From RH-AL1 sp965249685 (GTDB taxonomy: Bacteria > Pseudomonadota > Alphaproteobacteria > Rhizobiales > Beijerinckiaceae): a stretch of DNA of 64,000 bases. The stretch spans positions 1,054,001 through 1,118,000 of the forward strand of contig CBDFMN010000003.1 of the NCBI GenBank assembly GCA_965249685.1. Direction: 5' to 3'. The notes below the pieces were generated by a model. It saw only the letters and a list, made by a program, of their open reading frames with translations. It made no database searches and had not been told where the DNA came from. This document shows, in pieces, positions 37,199 through 45,928 of this stretch (position 1 is its first letter; every line of letters begins with the position of its first letter). A program made the position numbers and the translations under genes.

Positions 37199-37351
37199 GG
37201 GTCACCTCCGGCCTGGTCGAGGATCGATCCCGACCTGCTGGTTTTAGCTGGGCCGGCGACGCCCCCGCAAGGCGCGTTGGATTTTGGCTCGGCGGACGCC
37301 TATCAAGGCCGGGCAGCCTGCCGACCCTGTCGGCCGATCGGGAGCCCTACC

Positions 37352-38368
37352 ATGACCAACGGTCACCCTGCCGACATTTCGGAATCGCTCGGCCTGACCC
37401 ACCGCCCGCGTCGCAACCGCAAGAGCGAATGGGCGCGGCGCCTCGTGCGCGAGAACGTGGTGACGGCGGACGACTTGATCTGGCCGATCTTCGTTGTCGA
37501 CGGCGAAAGGCAGCGCGTACCCGTCCCTTCGATGCCAGGGGTCGAGCGATACTCCGTCGACGAGGCGGTCCGCGCCGCAGAGGAGGCGGCGAAGGCCGGC
37601 GTGCCGGCGATCGCCCTCTTCCCGTTCACCGAGCCTGGCCTGCGCGACGGGCTCGGCAGCGAGGCGCTCAACCCGGGCAACCTGGTCTGCCGCGCGTGCC
37701 GCGCGATCAAGGCGGAAATCCCGGAACTCGGCCTCATCACCGACGTCGCCCTCGACCCCTACACCAGCCATGGCCACGACGGCGTGATGCGCGGCGACGT
37801 GATCCTCAACGACGCGACGGTGCGCATCCTCTGCGCCCAGGCGGTCAACCAGGCCCACGCGGGGGCCGACGTGATCTCCCCGTCCGACATGATGGACGGG
37901 CGGGTGGCCGCGATCCGCGCCGCCCTCGACAGGGCGGGCCACGAAGCCGTGCAGATCATGTCCTACGCCGCGAAGTACGCGTCCGCCTTCTACGGTCCGT
38001 TCCGCGACGCGATCGGCACCAACGCGACGCTGATCGGCGACAAGCGAACCTACCAGATGGACCCCGGCAACGCCGAGGAAGCTCTGCGCGAGGTTGCCCA
38101 GGACATCGAGGAAGGCGCCGACATGGTGATGGTCAAGCCGGGCATGCCCTATCTCGACATCGTCCGGCGTGTGAAGGAAAACTTCGCCGTGCCGACCTTC
38201 GCCTACCAGGTCTCGGGCGAGTACGCGATGATCATGGCCGCCGCGGGCAACGGCTGGATCGACGGCGAGCGCGCGATGATGGAGAGTCTCATCGGCTTCA
38301 AGCGTGCGGGCTGCAACGGAGTGCTGACCTACTTCGCCGTGCGAGCGGCAAGGCGGCTGAGGGGCTGA
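37352..38368 (+). CDS. hemB: Delta-aminolevulinic acid dehydratase (porphobilinogen synthase)
   Basis: A 338-residue enzyme condensing two 5-aminolevulinates to porphobilinogen in haem and cobalamin synthesis. The ATG at 37352 has GGGAG upstream. Schiff-base lysines are in SYAAKYASAFYG (about 207) and MVKPGMPYLDIV (about 261). The metal-site segment reads DVALDPYTSHGHDG, lacking the three Cys of zinc-type enzymes, so this is a Mg2+-dependent type as in other alphaproteobacteria. Upstream in-frame codons are antisense to the reductase gene and not part of hemB. Confidence 0.96.
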   Translation: MTNGHPADISESLGLTHRPRRNRKSEWARRLVRENVVTADDLIWPIFVVDGERQRVPVPSMPGVERYSVDEAVRAAEEAAKAGVPAIALFPFTEPGLRDGLGSEALNPGNLVCRACRAIKAEIPELGLITDVALDPYTSHGHDGVMRGDVILNDATVRILCAQAVNQAHAGADVISPSDMMDGRVAAIRAALDRAGHEAVQIMSYAAKYASAFYGPFRDAIGTNATLIGDKRTYQMDPGNAEEALREVAQDIEEGADMVMVKPGMPYLDIVRRVKENFAVPTFAYQVSGEYAMIMAAAGNGWIDGERAMMESLIGFKRAGCNGVLTYFAVRAARRLRG

Positions 38369-38385
38369 CGGTCAGCCGCCCCGCC

Positions 38386-39117
38386 TTAGGGTCGATCGAG
38401 CGGGTAGGTCACCACCAGGGATTGCTCCGGGCGATTTCCATGGGCTGAGACCTGGTAATAGAAGATACCTTCGCCGCTGGGCTCGCGTCTTCCAAAGGCA
38501 ATCTTCGCACTCGGCTGGTCGGAGCCGGGTTCGGCCACCTTCGCCCATTCCGCCCCGTTCCAGACGCCGAAAGGCGCGTTCGCATCCTTCTGGTGGATCT
38601 CGGTGACGGTCGATAGCGGTCCGAACGGCGTGTCGGCCTGCGTCGCACCCGGCGGGAAATGAGTCGCCTGCAGGGACGCGGCTCCGGGGTCGCCCGACTC
38701 GAACGCCACGCTCCCGTCGGGATCGCGCCGCACGGCGATCGTGATCGGCGCCTTCTCCCTCAGCACAGCCTTCATGTGCAGAAGTTGGGTGTATTGCGCC
38801 TCCGTCACCCCCATCTTCGGGTTATAGGGGAGCGGCTCGCCCGCCGGGGTGCTGATGACGTAATGCTTGAACCAGTCCATGTTACCTTGGACGGCAAGCT
38901 GAAAGCGACGGGAGATCACCTGGTCTTCGGGGGCGACGAAGAGCTCGACGACGTGACCCTGGATGGTGCCGCTCCTGGGCAGATAGCTCTCGAGCGGACC
39001 CGCCTGCGCGGCATGCGGGGCGAGGCCGGCGCCAAAGGCGGTGAGGACGAGCAGATGGCAAGCGCGAAGCGCGGACACGGAGACCTCCCGGACATTTTTG
39101 TTGCGCTCCCCTGCCAC
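38386..39117 (-). CDS. Exported hypothetical protein
   Basis: About 243 residues from the first Met, with a signal peptide in HLLVLTAFGAGLAPHAAQAG (cleavage likely near residue 40); a GTG or alternative start a few codons inside is possible. The mature part (about 200 residues) is a soluble beta-rich domain with no motif I recognise. Features: one Trp-rich stretch (NMDWFKHYVI) and repeated short acidic loops. Convergent with hemB (17-base gap). No function is assigned. Confidence 0.65.
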   Translation of the reverse strand: MAGERNKNVREVSVSALRACHLLVLTAFGAGLAPHAAQAGPLESYLPRSGTIQGHVVELFVAPEDQVISRRFQLAVQGNMDWFKHYVISTPAGEPLPYNPKMGVTEAQYTQLLHMKAVLREKAPITIAVRRDPDGSVAFESGDPGAASLQATHFPPGATQADTPFGPLSTVTEIHQKDANAPFGVWNGAEWAKVAEPGSDQPSAKIAFGRREPSGEGIFYYQVSAHGNRPEQSLVVTYPLDRP

Positions 39118-39198
39118 GCGCGCGACGACGCGGCAATCGGTCGGACGTCCAGGTCGCCGCCCTTCGCCTCCCTACCCCTGTCCTGACGGAGTTTGCCC

Positions 39199-39777
39199 GT
39201 GAAAGCCCTCATCGTTGTCAATATGCTCAACGATTTCGTCACAGGATCGCTCGCCAACGAGGCGAGGGCGATGCAGATCGTGCCAGCGATCCGCCGGCTC
39301 ATCGACCACGCGCGCAAAGATCCCGACTGGCTCGTCGCCTACGCGAACGATGCTCACCGCGCCGACGACCGTGAAGTCTCGGTCTGGGGCCGTCACGCCA
39401 TGGCCGGCACCGCCGGGGCCGCCGTCATCGATGCGCTCGCTCCGGTGGGCGCGGAGCGCGAGATCGTCTCCCCGAAACGCTTCTACGGCGCCTTCGACGA
39501 GACGGATTTGGAAGACAGCTTCATCGACTACGACGTGACGGACGTGGTCGTGACCGGCCAGCACACCCATTGCTGCGTGCGCCACACCGCCTACGGCGCG
39601 TTCATTCGCGGCTATGGCATTCAAGTCCCCACCGACGCGGTCTGCGCGATGGAAGGCGTCGACAACGAGGCGGCCGTGCAGGACCTCGTCGAGCTCTATG
39701 GCGCGGTAACCACCACCAGCGCCGCCCTCTCGGGCCGCCAGCCGCTGAAGACGGCCTATTCCAAGCCGCGCTTGTAG
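39199..39777 (+). CDS. Isochorismatase-family cysteine hydrolase
   Basis: A 192-residue cysteine hydrolase of the isochorismatase/nicotinamidase fold. Catalytic Asp is in VVNMLNDFV (about residue 9), Lys in SPKRFYGAFDETDLE, and the nucleophilic Cys in GQHTHCCVRHTAYGAF. The GTG at 39199 has GGAG seven bases upstream, better spaced than the TTG at 39193. Substrates in the family range from nicotinamide to isochorismate and biuret; this one is not determinable. Confidence 0.85.
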   Translation: MKALIVVNMLNDFVTGSLANEARAMQIVPAIRRLIDHARKDPDWLVAYANDAHRADDREVSVWGRHAMAGTAGAAVIDALAPVGAEREIVSPKRFYGAFDETDLEDSFIDYDVTDVVVTGQHTHCCVRHTAYGAFIRGYGIQVPTDAVCAMEGVDNEAAVQDLVELYGAVTTTSAALSGRQPLKTAYSKPRL

Positions 39778-39840
39778 CGCGACGACCCTGCTTCCATATG
39801 TAGCGTCGCCGCGGTCCATCCGCCGGCATGGAGGTAGACC

Positions 39841-40308
39841 ATGGGTGACACCGGGCCGTTCAGACCGCAGACGATGAGCTATTTCGCCATTCCGGAGCTG
39901 CCGGCGGCCGCTTTCTCGGGCGTGCGGACGCGCCGCATGGTGGCCTTCTGCCTCGATTTCGCCCTCGTTTCGATCGTGGTGGCGGTGCTCTGGAGCGCGC
40001 TGTTCGTCGTGACGTTCGGCCTGTCCGCGCTGCTTCTGCCGCCGCTCTTTCCGTTCGTCGCGTTCTTCTACAATGGCGTGGCCGTGTCGGGCCGGCGGAT
40101 GGCCACGCCCGGCATGCAGGCACTCGACCTCCAGATCCGCTCCGTCGACGGAGCGCACGTATCCTTCCTGTCGGCCGCGGTCCATGCCGTCCTGCTCTAC
40201 GTCAGTTGGATGTTTCCGCCGGTGTTCCTCGTCTCGCTGCTGACCGCCGACAAGCGCTGCCTGCACGATATGCTTGCATCTGTGATCGTCGTGCGGCGAC
40301 CCGATTAA
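39841..40308 (+). CDS. RDD family membrane protein
   Basis: A 155-residue protein with three membrane helices of the RDD domain: first helix starts after RRMVAFCLDFALVSI, with the family's Arg and Asp; the loop RRMATPGMQALDLQI and the last helix carry the remaining conserved residues. Function unknown; RDD proteins are linked to ion or solute transport. In Rhizobiales this gene usually sits between hemB and the transferase that follows here. Confidence 0.87.
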   Translation: MGDTGPFRPQTMSYFAIPELPAAAFSGVRTRRMVAFCLDFALVSIVVAVLWSALFVVTFGLSALLLPPLFPFVAFFYNGVAVSGRRMATPGMQALDLQIRSVDGAHVSFLSAAVHAVLLYVSWMFPPVFLVSLLTADKRCLHDMLASVIVVRRPD

Positions 40309-40396
40309 GGCTGGTGCGGCCCCTGCGCGTTTTGCGTCCTTGCGGCTTGGCGCGGGGTGGTTACTCTGGTGGGACCACCATGCAGCAGGAGCGAGC

Positions 40397-41134
40397 GTGT
40401 CGAGAGAGCCGCGGGATGCCCCGCAATTCTATCTGACGGCACCGTGCCCCTGCCCTTACCTGCCGCATCGCCAAGAGCGAAAGGTGTTTACGCACCTGAT
40501 CGGCAAGCGGGCGGTGGCGCTCAACGACACGCTGACGCAATCGGGTTTTCGCCGCTCGCAGACGATCGCCTATCGTCCCGCTTGCGAAGCGTGCCGCGCC
40601 TGCGTCTCGATACGGGTCAAAGTCGATGAGTTCGTGCTCTCCCGCAGCCTTCGCCGGGTGCTCGAGCGCAACGCCGGATTGACCGGGGTCGTCGCGCGGG
40701 CGCAGCCGACCTCCGAGCAATACGCGTTGTTCCGCGGCTACCTCGACGCGCGGCACTGGGACGGCGGCATGGCCGACATGTCCGTCCTCGACTATTCGAT
40801 GATGATCGAGGACAGCCACGTCGAGAGCCGCCTTGTCGAGTACCGCAGCGGCGGCTCCGCGCTGACGCCCAGTCGCCTTGCCGCGGTCTGCCTGACCGAC
40901 ATGCTCGCGGATGGGCTATCCATGGTCTACTCGTTCTACGAGCCCGACGAGCAGAGTCGCTCGCTCGGCACATTCATGATCCTCGATCACATCGAGCGCA
41001 CACGCCGCCTCGGCCTGCCTCACCTCTATCTCGGCTATTGGGTCGAGGGTTCGAAGAAGATGGCCTACAAGGCGCGGTTCCTGCCGCAGGAGCGGCTCGG
41101 TATGCAGGGCTGGGAGCGTGTCGAAAGCGCGTGA
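40397..41134 (+). CDS. bpt: Aspartate/glutamate leucyl- or arginyl-transferase (Bpt/Ate family)
   Basis: A 245-residue aminoacyl-tRNA-protein transferase of the N-degron pathway, attaching an amino acid to N-terminal Asp or Glu. The GTG start at 40397 is preceded by CAGGAG. Motifs: APCPCPYLPHRQERKVFTHL at the N-terminus, YRPACEACRACVSIRV, HWDGGMADMSVLDYSMMIEDSHVESRLVEY, and GYWVEGSKKMAYKARFLPQERL. The ortholog in alphaproteobacteria may use Arg rather than Leu, so the exact amino acid is not settled. Confidence 0.88.
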   Translation: MSREPRDAPQFYLTAPCPCPYLPHRQERKVFTHLIGKRAVALNDTLTQSGFRRSQTIAYRPACEACRACVSIRVKVDEFVLSRSLRRVLERNAGLTGVVARAQPTSEQYALFRGYLDARHWDGGMADMSVLDYSMMIEDSHVESRLVEYRSGGSALTPSRLAAVCLTDMLADGLSMVYSFYEPDEQSRSLGTFMILDHIERTRRLGLPHLYLGYWVEGSKKMAYKARFLPQERLGMQGWERVESA

Positions 41135-41269
41135 GCGCTTCGACATGGGGCGCCTTTTACCGGCTTTGTCCGCCGGGGTCAGTCTTTCTTAGGACTGCCG
41201 TCGCAGCCTGCCCATATCCGAGCCGATTCGACGCGAACCCGTGAGGATCGGGCGCGCTCGCGTCGGCCC

Positions 41270-42250
41270 ATGGTCTGCAGTCGGCGCGAGGGCGTATTGG
41301 TCGATTTTTCCGAAGCTCTCAAGGCGCGGATCAAGAATATGTCGTCGGTGGAATTGACGGCGATCGAGACGCGCCGCCGGACGCGAGAGGGCGGCGAGAC
41401 GGACCGCAACGAGATCGAAGCCTTCTGGGCGTCAACCGCCGATGACGGCGCGGGCGCGGCGGCAGCAAGCAAGATGGTGACCGTGCGTCTGGACCCAGGC
41501 GCAGCCGGAGCCCGCGATGCACTCACCTTTTCCCACGATCCAAGTTGGCGCGAGACGATCCTGCTAACACCGGCGGTCTACCGGCTCCTCGCCGGGGGAC
41601 AATTGGATGATGCCGACGGTGCCGCCACGCCTCGGGAGCGCTTCATTCTTGGCGCGGACGGACCGACCTCCGAGACGGTTTCGGCTTCGCGCGAGGCCGT
41701 CGCCCAAATCGTCGGGCAGGAACGTCCGCGAGACATGATCCGGGCTCGGCGACTTTTCGATCTCGAGCGCTTGAAACCGGCGAGCCTGCGCCTGCCGGTC
41801 GAGCGGCGCGTCGCATTGTTCGCCGAACGTTGGGTCGCCGAAGACATCAAGGGCCGCATCGACGCCGCCGTGGCGGGTGTCTCCTCCCGCGCGATGCTGT
41901 TGATGACCGGGCGCGATCAGGTTGCCCTCTGGATCCGGCCCGGCGACCTGGTGCAGAACGCGTCGCGCTTCCTTCAGGCCGACTTGGCGCCCAGCATCCT
42001 GCTGCCCAAAGCCACACCGCGCAAGGAACCGTCCACCGCAGAGCACGATGCCTATGCCGCGGTCGGTCACGGCACCGGGCCGGAACGCGTGCTGCTCGTC
42101 GATCTCGCCCGGTTCCGGAAAACCGTCTGCCTGATGGACAGGGATGAGGATCGCGACATCGCCCTCGAAGCGTTGCGCGACATGACACTCCGCGACGCCG
42201 TAATCGCCCAGGAGCGACGGGGGCCGAGGGCGCGGCATCGGGCTTCCTGA
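41270..42250 (+). CDS. Hypothetical protein of unknown function
   Basis: A soluble 326-residue protein rich in Ala, Arg and acidic residues. I recognise no family. Visible features: a charged N-terminal coiled-coil-like helix (DFSEALKARIKNMSSVELTAIETRRRTREGGE), a variable Ala/Gly linker, and a C-terminal half with ordered beta/alpha content (FDLERLKPASLRLPVERRVALFAERWVAEDIKGRIDAAVAGVSSRAMLLMTGRDQVALWIRPGDLV). A TTG at 41297 with GAGG upstream is an alternative start. Follows bpt by 135 bases. Codon use is like the neighbours, so it is likely real. Confidence 0.65.
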   Translation: MVCSRREGVLVDFSEALKARIKNMSSVELTAIETRRRTREGGETDRNEIEAFWASTADDGAGAAAASKMVTVRLDPGAAGARDALTFSHDPSWRETILLTPAVYRLLAGGQLDDADGAATPRERFILGADGPTSETVSASREAVAQIVGQERPRDMIRARRLFDLERLKPASLRLPVERRVALFAERWVAEDIKGRIDAAVAGVSSRAMLLMTGRDQVALWIRPGDLVQNASRFLQADLAPSILLPKATPRKEPSTAEHDAYAAVGHGTGPERVLLVDLARFRKTVCLMDRDEDRDIALEALRDMTLRDAVIAQERRGPRARHRAS

Positions 42251-42378
42251 TCCGCGGGCGTCGAGCAGAGCGATGGATCTCGCCGATTGACCCCGCCTCA
42301 TGTGGCGCGACCGCTCGAAACTGCTCTCAGTGAGCAACCCTGGCGGCGACGCTCCAGGCGCACCGACGGCGTGAGAAA

Positions 42379-42399
42379 CCCGCCGGCTAAGCCGGCGGG
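42379..42399 (-). terminator. Rho-independent terminator of the Gly/Tyr-rich gene
   Basis: On the minus strand CCCGCCGGC - TTA - GCCGGCGGG is followed by TTTCTC. The 9-bp GC-rich stem with a T-rich tail lies 31 bases after the stop at 42430. A second hairpin, AAGCATC - ACG - GATGCTT (42403-42419, plus-strand reading), sits between gene and terminator. Confidence 0.65.
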
Positions 42400-42429
42400 C
42401 GAAAGCATCACGGATGCTTCCTGCTGGTC

Positions 42430-42708
42430 TCAGTAGCCGTAGGGACGGTCGTAGTAGCCCTCACCATAACCGCGTCCATACGGGCGATGATAATAGCTAT
42501 AGGCCGCGCCAGTCGCCAGCGCGCCTGCCGCAAGGCCGAGGCCCAAGGCCGCGCCGCCGCGTCCATACCCGCCATGGCGATAACCGCCGCCGTGGTAGCC
42601 GCGGTGAAACCCCTGCGCGTCCGCGCTGGTGTTCGTTGCCGCGGCGGTGGCACCAAGCGTCAAAGCCGCCAGGCCAGCGATCGCGATCTTCTTGAACGTA
42701 TCGGTCAA
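42430..42708 (-). CDS. Small exported Gly/Tyr/His-rich protein (TTG start)
   Basis: A 92-residue protein starting at a TTG (TTG ACC GAT ACG) seven bases after an excellent GGAGG Shine-Dalgarno; this decides the start. Signal peptide about 5-31 (FKKIAIAGLAALTLGATAAA, processing near ADAQG), then a Gly/Tyr/His-rich stretch (FHRGYHGGGYRHGGYGRGG), a short hydrophobic patch and a Tyr/Gly/Arg tail. Such sequences are found in small envelope proteins of unknown role in Rhizobiales. A clear terminator follows. Confidence 0.7.
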   Translation of the reverse strand: MTDTFKKIAIAGLAALTLGATAAATNTSADAQGFHRGYHGGGYRHGGYGRGGAALGLGLAAGALATGAAYSYYHRPYGRGYGEGYYDRPYGY

Positions 42709-42998
42709 AATATCCTCCTCGTTGGTTCGAGATGGAAATGACCGGACCTGCATAAGGTTCGCAGCCCTCGACATTTTGCCGCAACCGTCAAGCGGGGCGG
42801 CTCGCGGCCCACGCTCGACGAAGATGAGCGCATGTCCACACGATAACTCTCTACCTGTCGTCCATCGCGAGGCTCGGCTCGATTGCATCTCGCCAGGCGT
42901 CCACATGCTTCGGCACCCGAGGTGACGATCAAACGCCTGCGACGCTGTCTTCGCCGCTCACGGCGTCTTCTAAGTTCATCGAAAGCGCGCTCGCTCAC

Positions 42999-43391
42999 TC
43001 ACACCGCGGTATTGGCGCCATTTCGCCCGGGCCGAGCATCGTTGAACTCCTCACCGTGAACGAGCGCCCAATCACATATCGCTTCGAACGACGGGCGCAG
43101 CGATAGGCCGAGCGGCGTCATTCTATACTCCACGCCAATGGGTGCGGTCGGCAACACCGTCCTCGTCACCAGCCCATTGCGCTTCAGCCGTTTCAGGGCG
43201 TCGGCAAGCGATTTGTGCGTGATCGCGTCGAGCCGCCGCTTGATTTCGTCGAAGCGAGTCGGCTTCGGGCAAATCACCGTCAGGATCATGATCGTCCATT
43301 TGTCGGCAATCTCGTCCAGCACCGATCGCACGCGTCCCATGTTGGCCAGCAAACGTTCAGCACGTCGTGGAGGATCGGTATCGTCCGCCAC
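42999..43391 (-). CDS. HxlR-family transcriptional regulator
   Basis: A 130-residue winged-helix regulator (HxlR/MarR-like). Family features: VLDEIADKWTIMILTVI, then FDEIKRRLDAITHKSLADALKRLKRNGLVTRTV and the wing VEYRMTPLGLSLRPSFEAICDWA. Start GTG at 43391. The N-terminal Cys often used for aldehyde or redox sensing in HxlR proteins (as in HypR) is absent. It is divergent from an SDR-type oxidoreductase gene that is now broken, with an operator between; a typical sensor-and-target pair in which the target has decayed. Confidence 0.87.
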   Translation of the reverse strand: MADDTDPPRRAERLLANMGRVRSVLDEIADKWTIMILTVICPKPTRFDEIKRRLDAITHKSLADALKRLKRNGLVTRTVLPTAPIGVEYRMTPLGLSLRPSFEAICDWALVHGEEFNDARPGRNGANTAV

Positions 43392-43417
43392 ATCTAGGCT
43401 CCTCCCGGTGCGTTCTT

Positions 43418-43450
43418 GATATCAGGTATCTATCGGTTACCTGAGATATC
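43418..43450. promoter_or_regulatory. Palindromic operator between HxlR gene and SDR pseudogene
   Basis: Perfect arms CAGGTA (43423-43428) and TACCTG (43438-43443) nine bases apart, flanked on both sides by GATAT motifs (GATAT at 43418-43422, GATATC at 43445-43450). It lies about midway between the two divergent starts, as expected for an HxlR-bound operator controlling both genes. Confidence 0.55.
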
Positions 43451-43473
43451 ATGAACCGACGAAGGAAATCGCA

Positions 43474-43954
43474 ATGGCGCGCATGACGGGTAAAGTAGCT
43501 TTGGTAATCGGCGGTGCGAGCGGCATCGGCGAAGCGATTGCGGCGCGCTTGGCGGCCCAGGGCGCTTCGGTGTTCATGACCGGACACCGCCAACCTGGGA
43601 TCGAAGGCGCGGCTGCCCGGATCGGGCACGGCGCGCGCAGCATCGTCGCCGACGCGAGCGAACCAGCCAACATCGAGCGCGGTTGCGACGGTCGTGGCGG
43701 GCGCCGGGCGGATCGACGCGCTTGTCTTCAACGCGGCGGTAGCGGAGCCCGCCGACGTCCTGTCCAGCACGAGCGAGCACTTTGATCGGCATTTCGCGCT
43801 CAACGCACGTGGGCCGTTGACGGCCATGAAAGCGGCCGTCCCGCACATGCCCTCGGGAAGCGCGGCAGTCGTCGTCGGCTCGACCGCGAGCGAGATGGCG
43901 AACTCGCCCTACGGCACTTACGCCGACCAAGGGCGGGCGACTGTCGTAGACTAG
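43474..43954 (+). pseudogene. Decayed short-chain dehydrogenase/reductase
   Basis: Remnant of an SDR oxidoreductase. The first frame (43474-43680) has the cofactor motif GGASGIGEAIAARLAAQG and ends near DASEPANIER. Homology resumes after a frameshift around 43680 (VVAGAGRIDALVFNAAVAEP ... NARGPLTAMKAAVPHM ... VVVGSTASEMANSPYG). A second shift at the catalytic YxxxK region (about 43920-43935) ends the frame, and the last 80-100 residues are missing. Two shifts and truncation make sequencing error an unlikely full explanation. The target gene of the adjacent HxlR regulator. Confidence 0.8.
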
Positions 43955-44012
43955 GGAAGAATGCCGGAGCACGAGCGAAACCCATGCACCTCCGCGTTTC
44001 ACTCGGAAGTCA

Positions 44013-44102
<90 letters not shown>

Positions 44103-44290
44103 GGTCGGAGCCTGGCAACCTTAGCCGAGCGGGCGCGCGAGCGGAAGGTGCGTGCACCGGACCAGGCCGGAACTGCGCCGCCGGCACGCATTTTGACCAT
44201 GGCAGCGCTTTTGAACACGGGCGGTAATCGCGATTGCTATTTACCGGACGGCGCTTTAGCGCTGCGGCAGTCTAGTTTGTTGGAGCGATT

Positions 44291-45136
44291 ATGGAAGATC
44301 CTGGCATAGCGGTCCTTGCGACGATCCTTGCGATTCATCGCGACGCGGTCCTCGCGGGATGGCTCGGCCACCTCAGGAAGAGCGACGCGGTTCGCATCGG
44401 GCGGCTGCGCGAGGCGGAGGTGGTCACCCAGGCGACGAACGTCTTCGAGCTCGTGCGGGCCGCCACGCGGCAGGACGGCACCGGGCCGGAAGCGATGGAG
44501 AACCTGCGCGCCGCGCTCGGCGACATCTCCCGGTCGCGGGCGCGGCTCGGCCTCACTCCGACGGATACCGCGATGTTCGTCCTGTCGCTCAAGGAAGCGA
44601 TCTTCGGCGCCGTCGCACCCGACCAGTCCGCGGACTACCTCGCCGGCATCCTGGCGACGAGCAAGCTGATCGACGGACTCGGGCTGCACACGATGGAGGT
44701 TTTCCAGACCTCGCGCGAGGAGATCATCAAGCGCCAGAGCCAGGAGATCGCCGAACTCTCGACGCCGGTGGTGCGGCTATGGGATGGCATCCTGGCGCTG
44801 CCGCTGATCGGCACGTTGGACAGTTCGCGCACCGGTGTCGTGATGGAGAACCTGCTCCAGGCGATCGTCGATGAAGAAGCCGATATCGCGATCATCGACA
44901 TCACAGGGGTGCCGACGGTCGATACCCTCGTCGCGCAGCACCTCCTCAAGACGATCGCCGCTGCGCGGCTGATGGGCGCAGACTGCATCATCTCCGGCAT
45001 TCGGCCGCAAATCGCGCAGACGATGGTGCACCTGGGCGTCGAGCTCAATGTCGTGTCCAAAGCGACCCTCGCGGACGCCTTCAAGCTCGCCTTGAAGCGG
45101 CTGGGACGGTCCTTCGCCGAGACGGGCGGCGCCTGA
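44291..45136 (+). CDS. rsbR: RsbR-like stressosome sensor/scaffold protein
   Basis: A 281-residue protein with an N-terminal sensory helical domain (about 1-150; RsbRD-type, globin-like) and a C-terminal STAS domain (about 158-275). The linker and start of STAS (ELSTPVVRLWDGILALPLIGTLDS) are the signature of RsbR proteins. Thr in IIDITGVPTVDT (about 203) matches a Thr phosphorylated by RsbT in Bacillus RsbR; a Ser stands at the other known position (TLDSSRT). In Gram-positive bacteria RsbR and RsbS form the 1.8-MDa stressosome. First gene of a five-gene operon. Confidence 0.87.
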   Translation: MEDPGIAVLATILAIHRDAVLAGWLGHLRKSDAVRIGRLREAEVVTQATNVFELVRAATRQDGTGPEAMENLRAALGDISRSRARLGLTPTDTAMFVLSLKEAIFGAVAPDQSADYLAGILATSKLIDGLGLHTMEVFQTSREEIIKRQSQEIAELSTPVVRLWDGILALPLIGTLDSSRTGVVMENLLQAIVDEEADIAIIDITGVPTVDTLVAQHLLKTIAAARLMGADCIISGIRPQIAQTMVHLGVELNVVSKATLADAFKLALKRLGRSFAETGGA

Positions 45137-45138
45137 AC

Positions 45139-45537
45139 GTGGACCGCATCCCTATCCTGAAGATCGGCAACGCGCTGATCGTGACCATCCAGGTGGACAT
45201 GCACGACGGCCTCGCGATGACGCTCCAGGAGGACCTCACGAAGAAGATCGTCTCGACCAACGCGCGCGGCGTGCTGATCGAGATCTCCGCCCTGGAGATC
45301 GTGGATTCCTTCATCGGCCGCATGCTCGACACGATCGCCTCGATCTCGCGCATCCTCGACGCGGAGACCGTGGTCGTCGGCATGCGCCCGGCCGTCGCCA
45401 TCACCCTCGTCGAACTCGGCCTTCGGCTCGACGGCATCAAGACCGCCTTGAACATCGAGCGCGGCCTCGCGATGTTGCAGGAGCGCGTCGACCTGCAGTT
45501 CGGCGCGGGGAGCCTTCATGCTGGTCGCAAGCACTGA
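45139..45537 (+). CDS. rsbS: RsbS-like STAS-domain stressosome protein
   Basis: A 132-residue single STAS-domain protein; the core scaffold and antagonist of the switch kinase in the stressosome. GTG start at 45139, two bases after the rsbR stop. The phosphorylatable Ser is present as S57 in LEIVDSFIGRM, exactly the RsbS phosphosite motif. The last 15 residues overlap the start of rsbT by 20 bases. Phosphorylation of this Ser by RsbT would release RsbT. Confidence 0.9.
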   Translation: MDRIPILKIGNALIVTIQVDMHDGLAMTLQEDLTKKIVSTNARGVLIEISALEIVDSFIGRMLDTIASISRILDAETVVVGMRPAVAITLVELGLRLDGIKTALNIERGLAMLQERVDLQFGAGSLHAGRKH

Positions 45538-45928
45538 GACGTTTCCCATCCGCTCGGATCAAGACGTCGTCCAGGTGCGCCAGCAGGTCCGGTCCCGCGC
45601 CATCGAGGCCGGCATGAGCCTCGTCGACCAGACGAAGATCGTCACGGCGGCGAGCGAGATCGCCCGCAACACGTTGTCCTACGGTCGTGGCGGCTCGGTG
45701 ACGATGGAGTCGCTCATTGATGGTGCGCGGCGCGGCGTGCGCCTAAGCTTCGCCGACGAAGGGCCGGGCATTCCCGACATCGAACGGGCGCTGACCGACC
45801 ACTACTCGACCGGCGGTGGATTGGGCCTCGGCCTCAGTGGCGCCCGCCGGCTCTCGAACGAGTTCTCCATCGACTCGCAGCCGGGCGCCGGCACGCGCGT
45901 CATGATCGCCCGCTGGACCCTGCGGTGA
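45518..45928 (+). CDS. rsbT: RsbT-like switch serine kinase
   Basis: A 136-residue GHKL-fold ATPase of the RsbT type. N-box SEIARNTLSYG (about 46-56), G1 box DEGPGI and G2 box GGGLGLGLSGARRL are intact. In Bacillus RsbT phosphorylates RsbS and RsbR, then leaves the stressosome to activate RsbU. Its GTGA overlap with the next gene indicates tight coupling. Confidence 0.92.
   Translation: MLVASTETFPIRSDQDVVQVRQQVRSRAIEAGMSLVDQTKIVTAASEIARNTLSYGRGGSVTMESLIDGARRGVRLSFADEGPGIPDIERALTDHYSTGGGLGLGLSGARRLSNEFSIDSQPGAGTRVMIARWTLR

Noticed and set aside
44172..44200. GGAAC upstream of the stressosome operon as an EcfG promoter
   Set aside because: No CGTT-like -10 at 16 or 17 bases; the sequence there is ATTT or TTTT.
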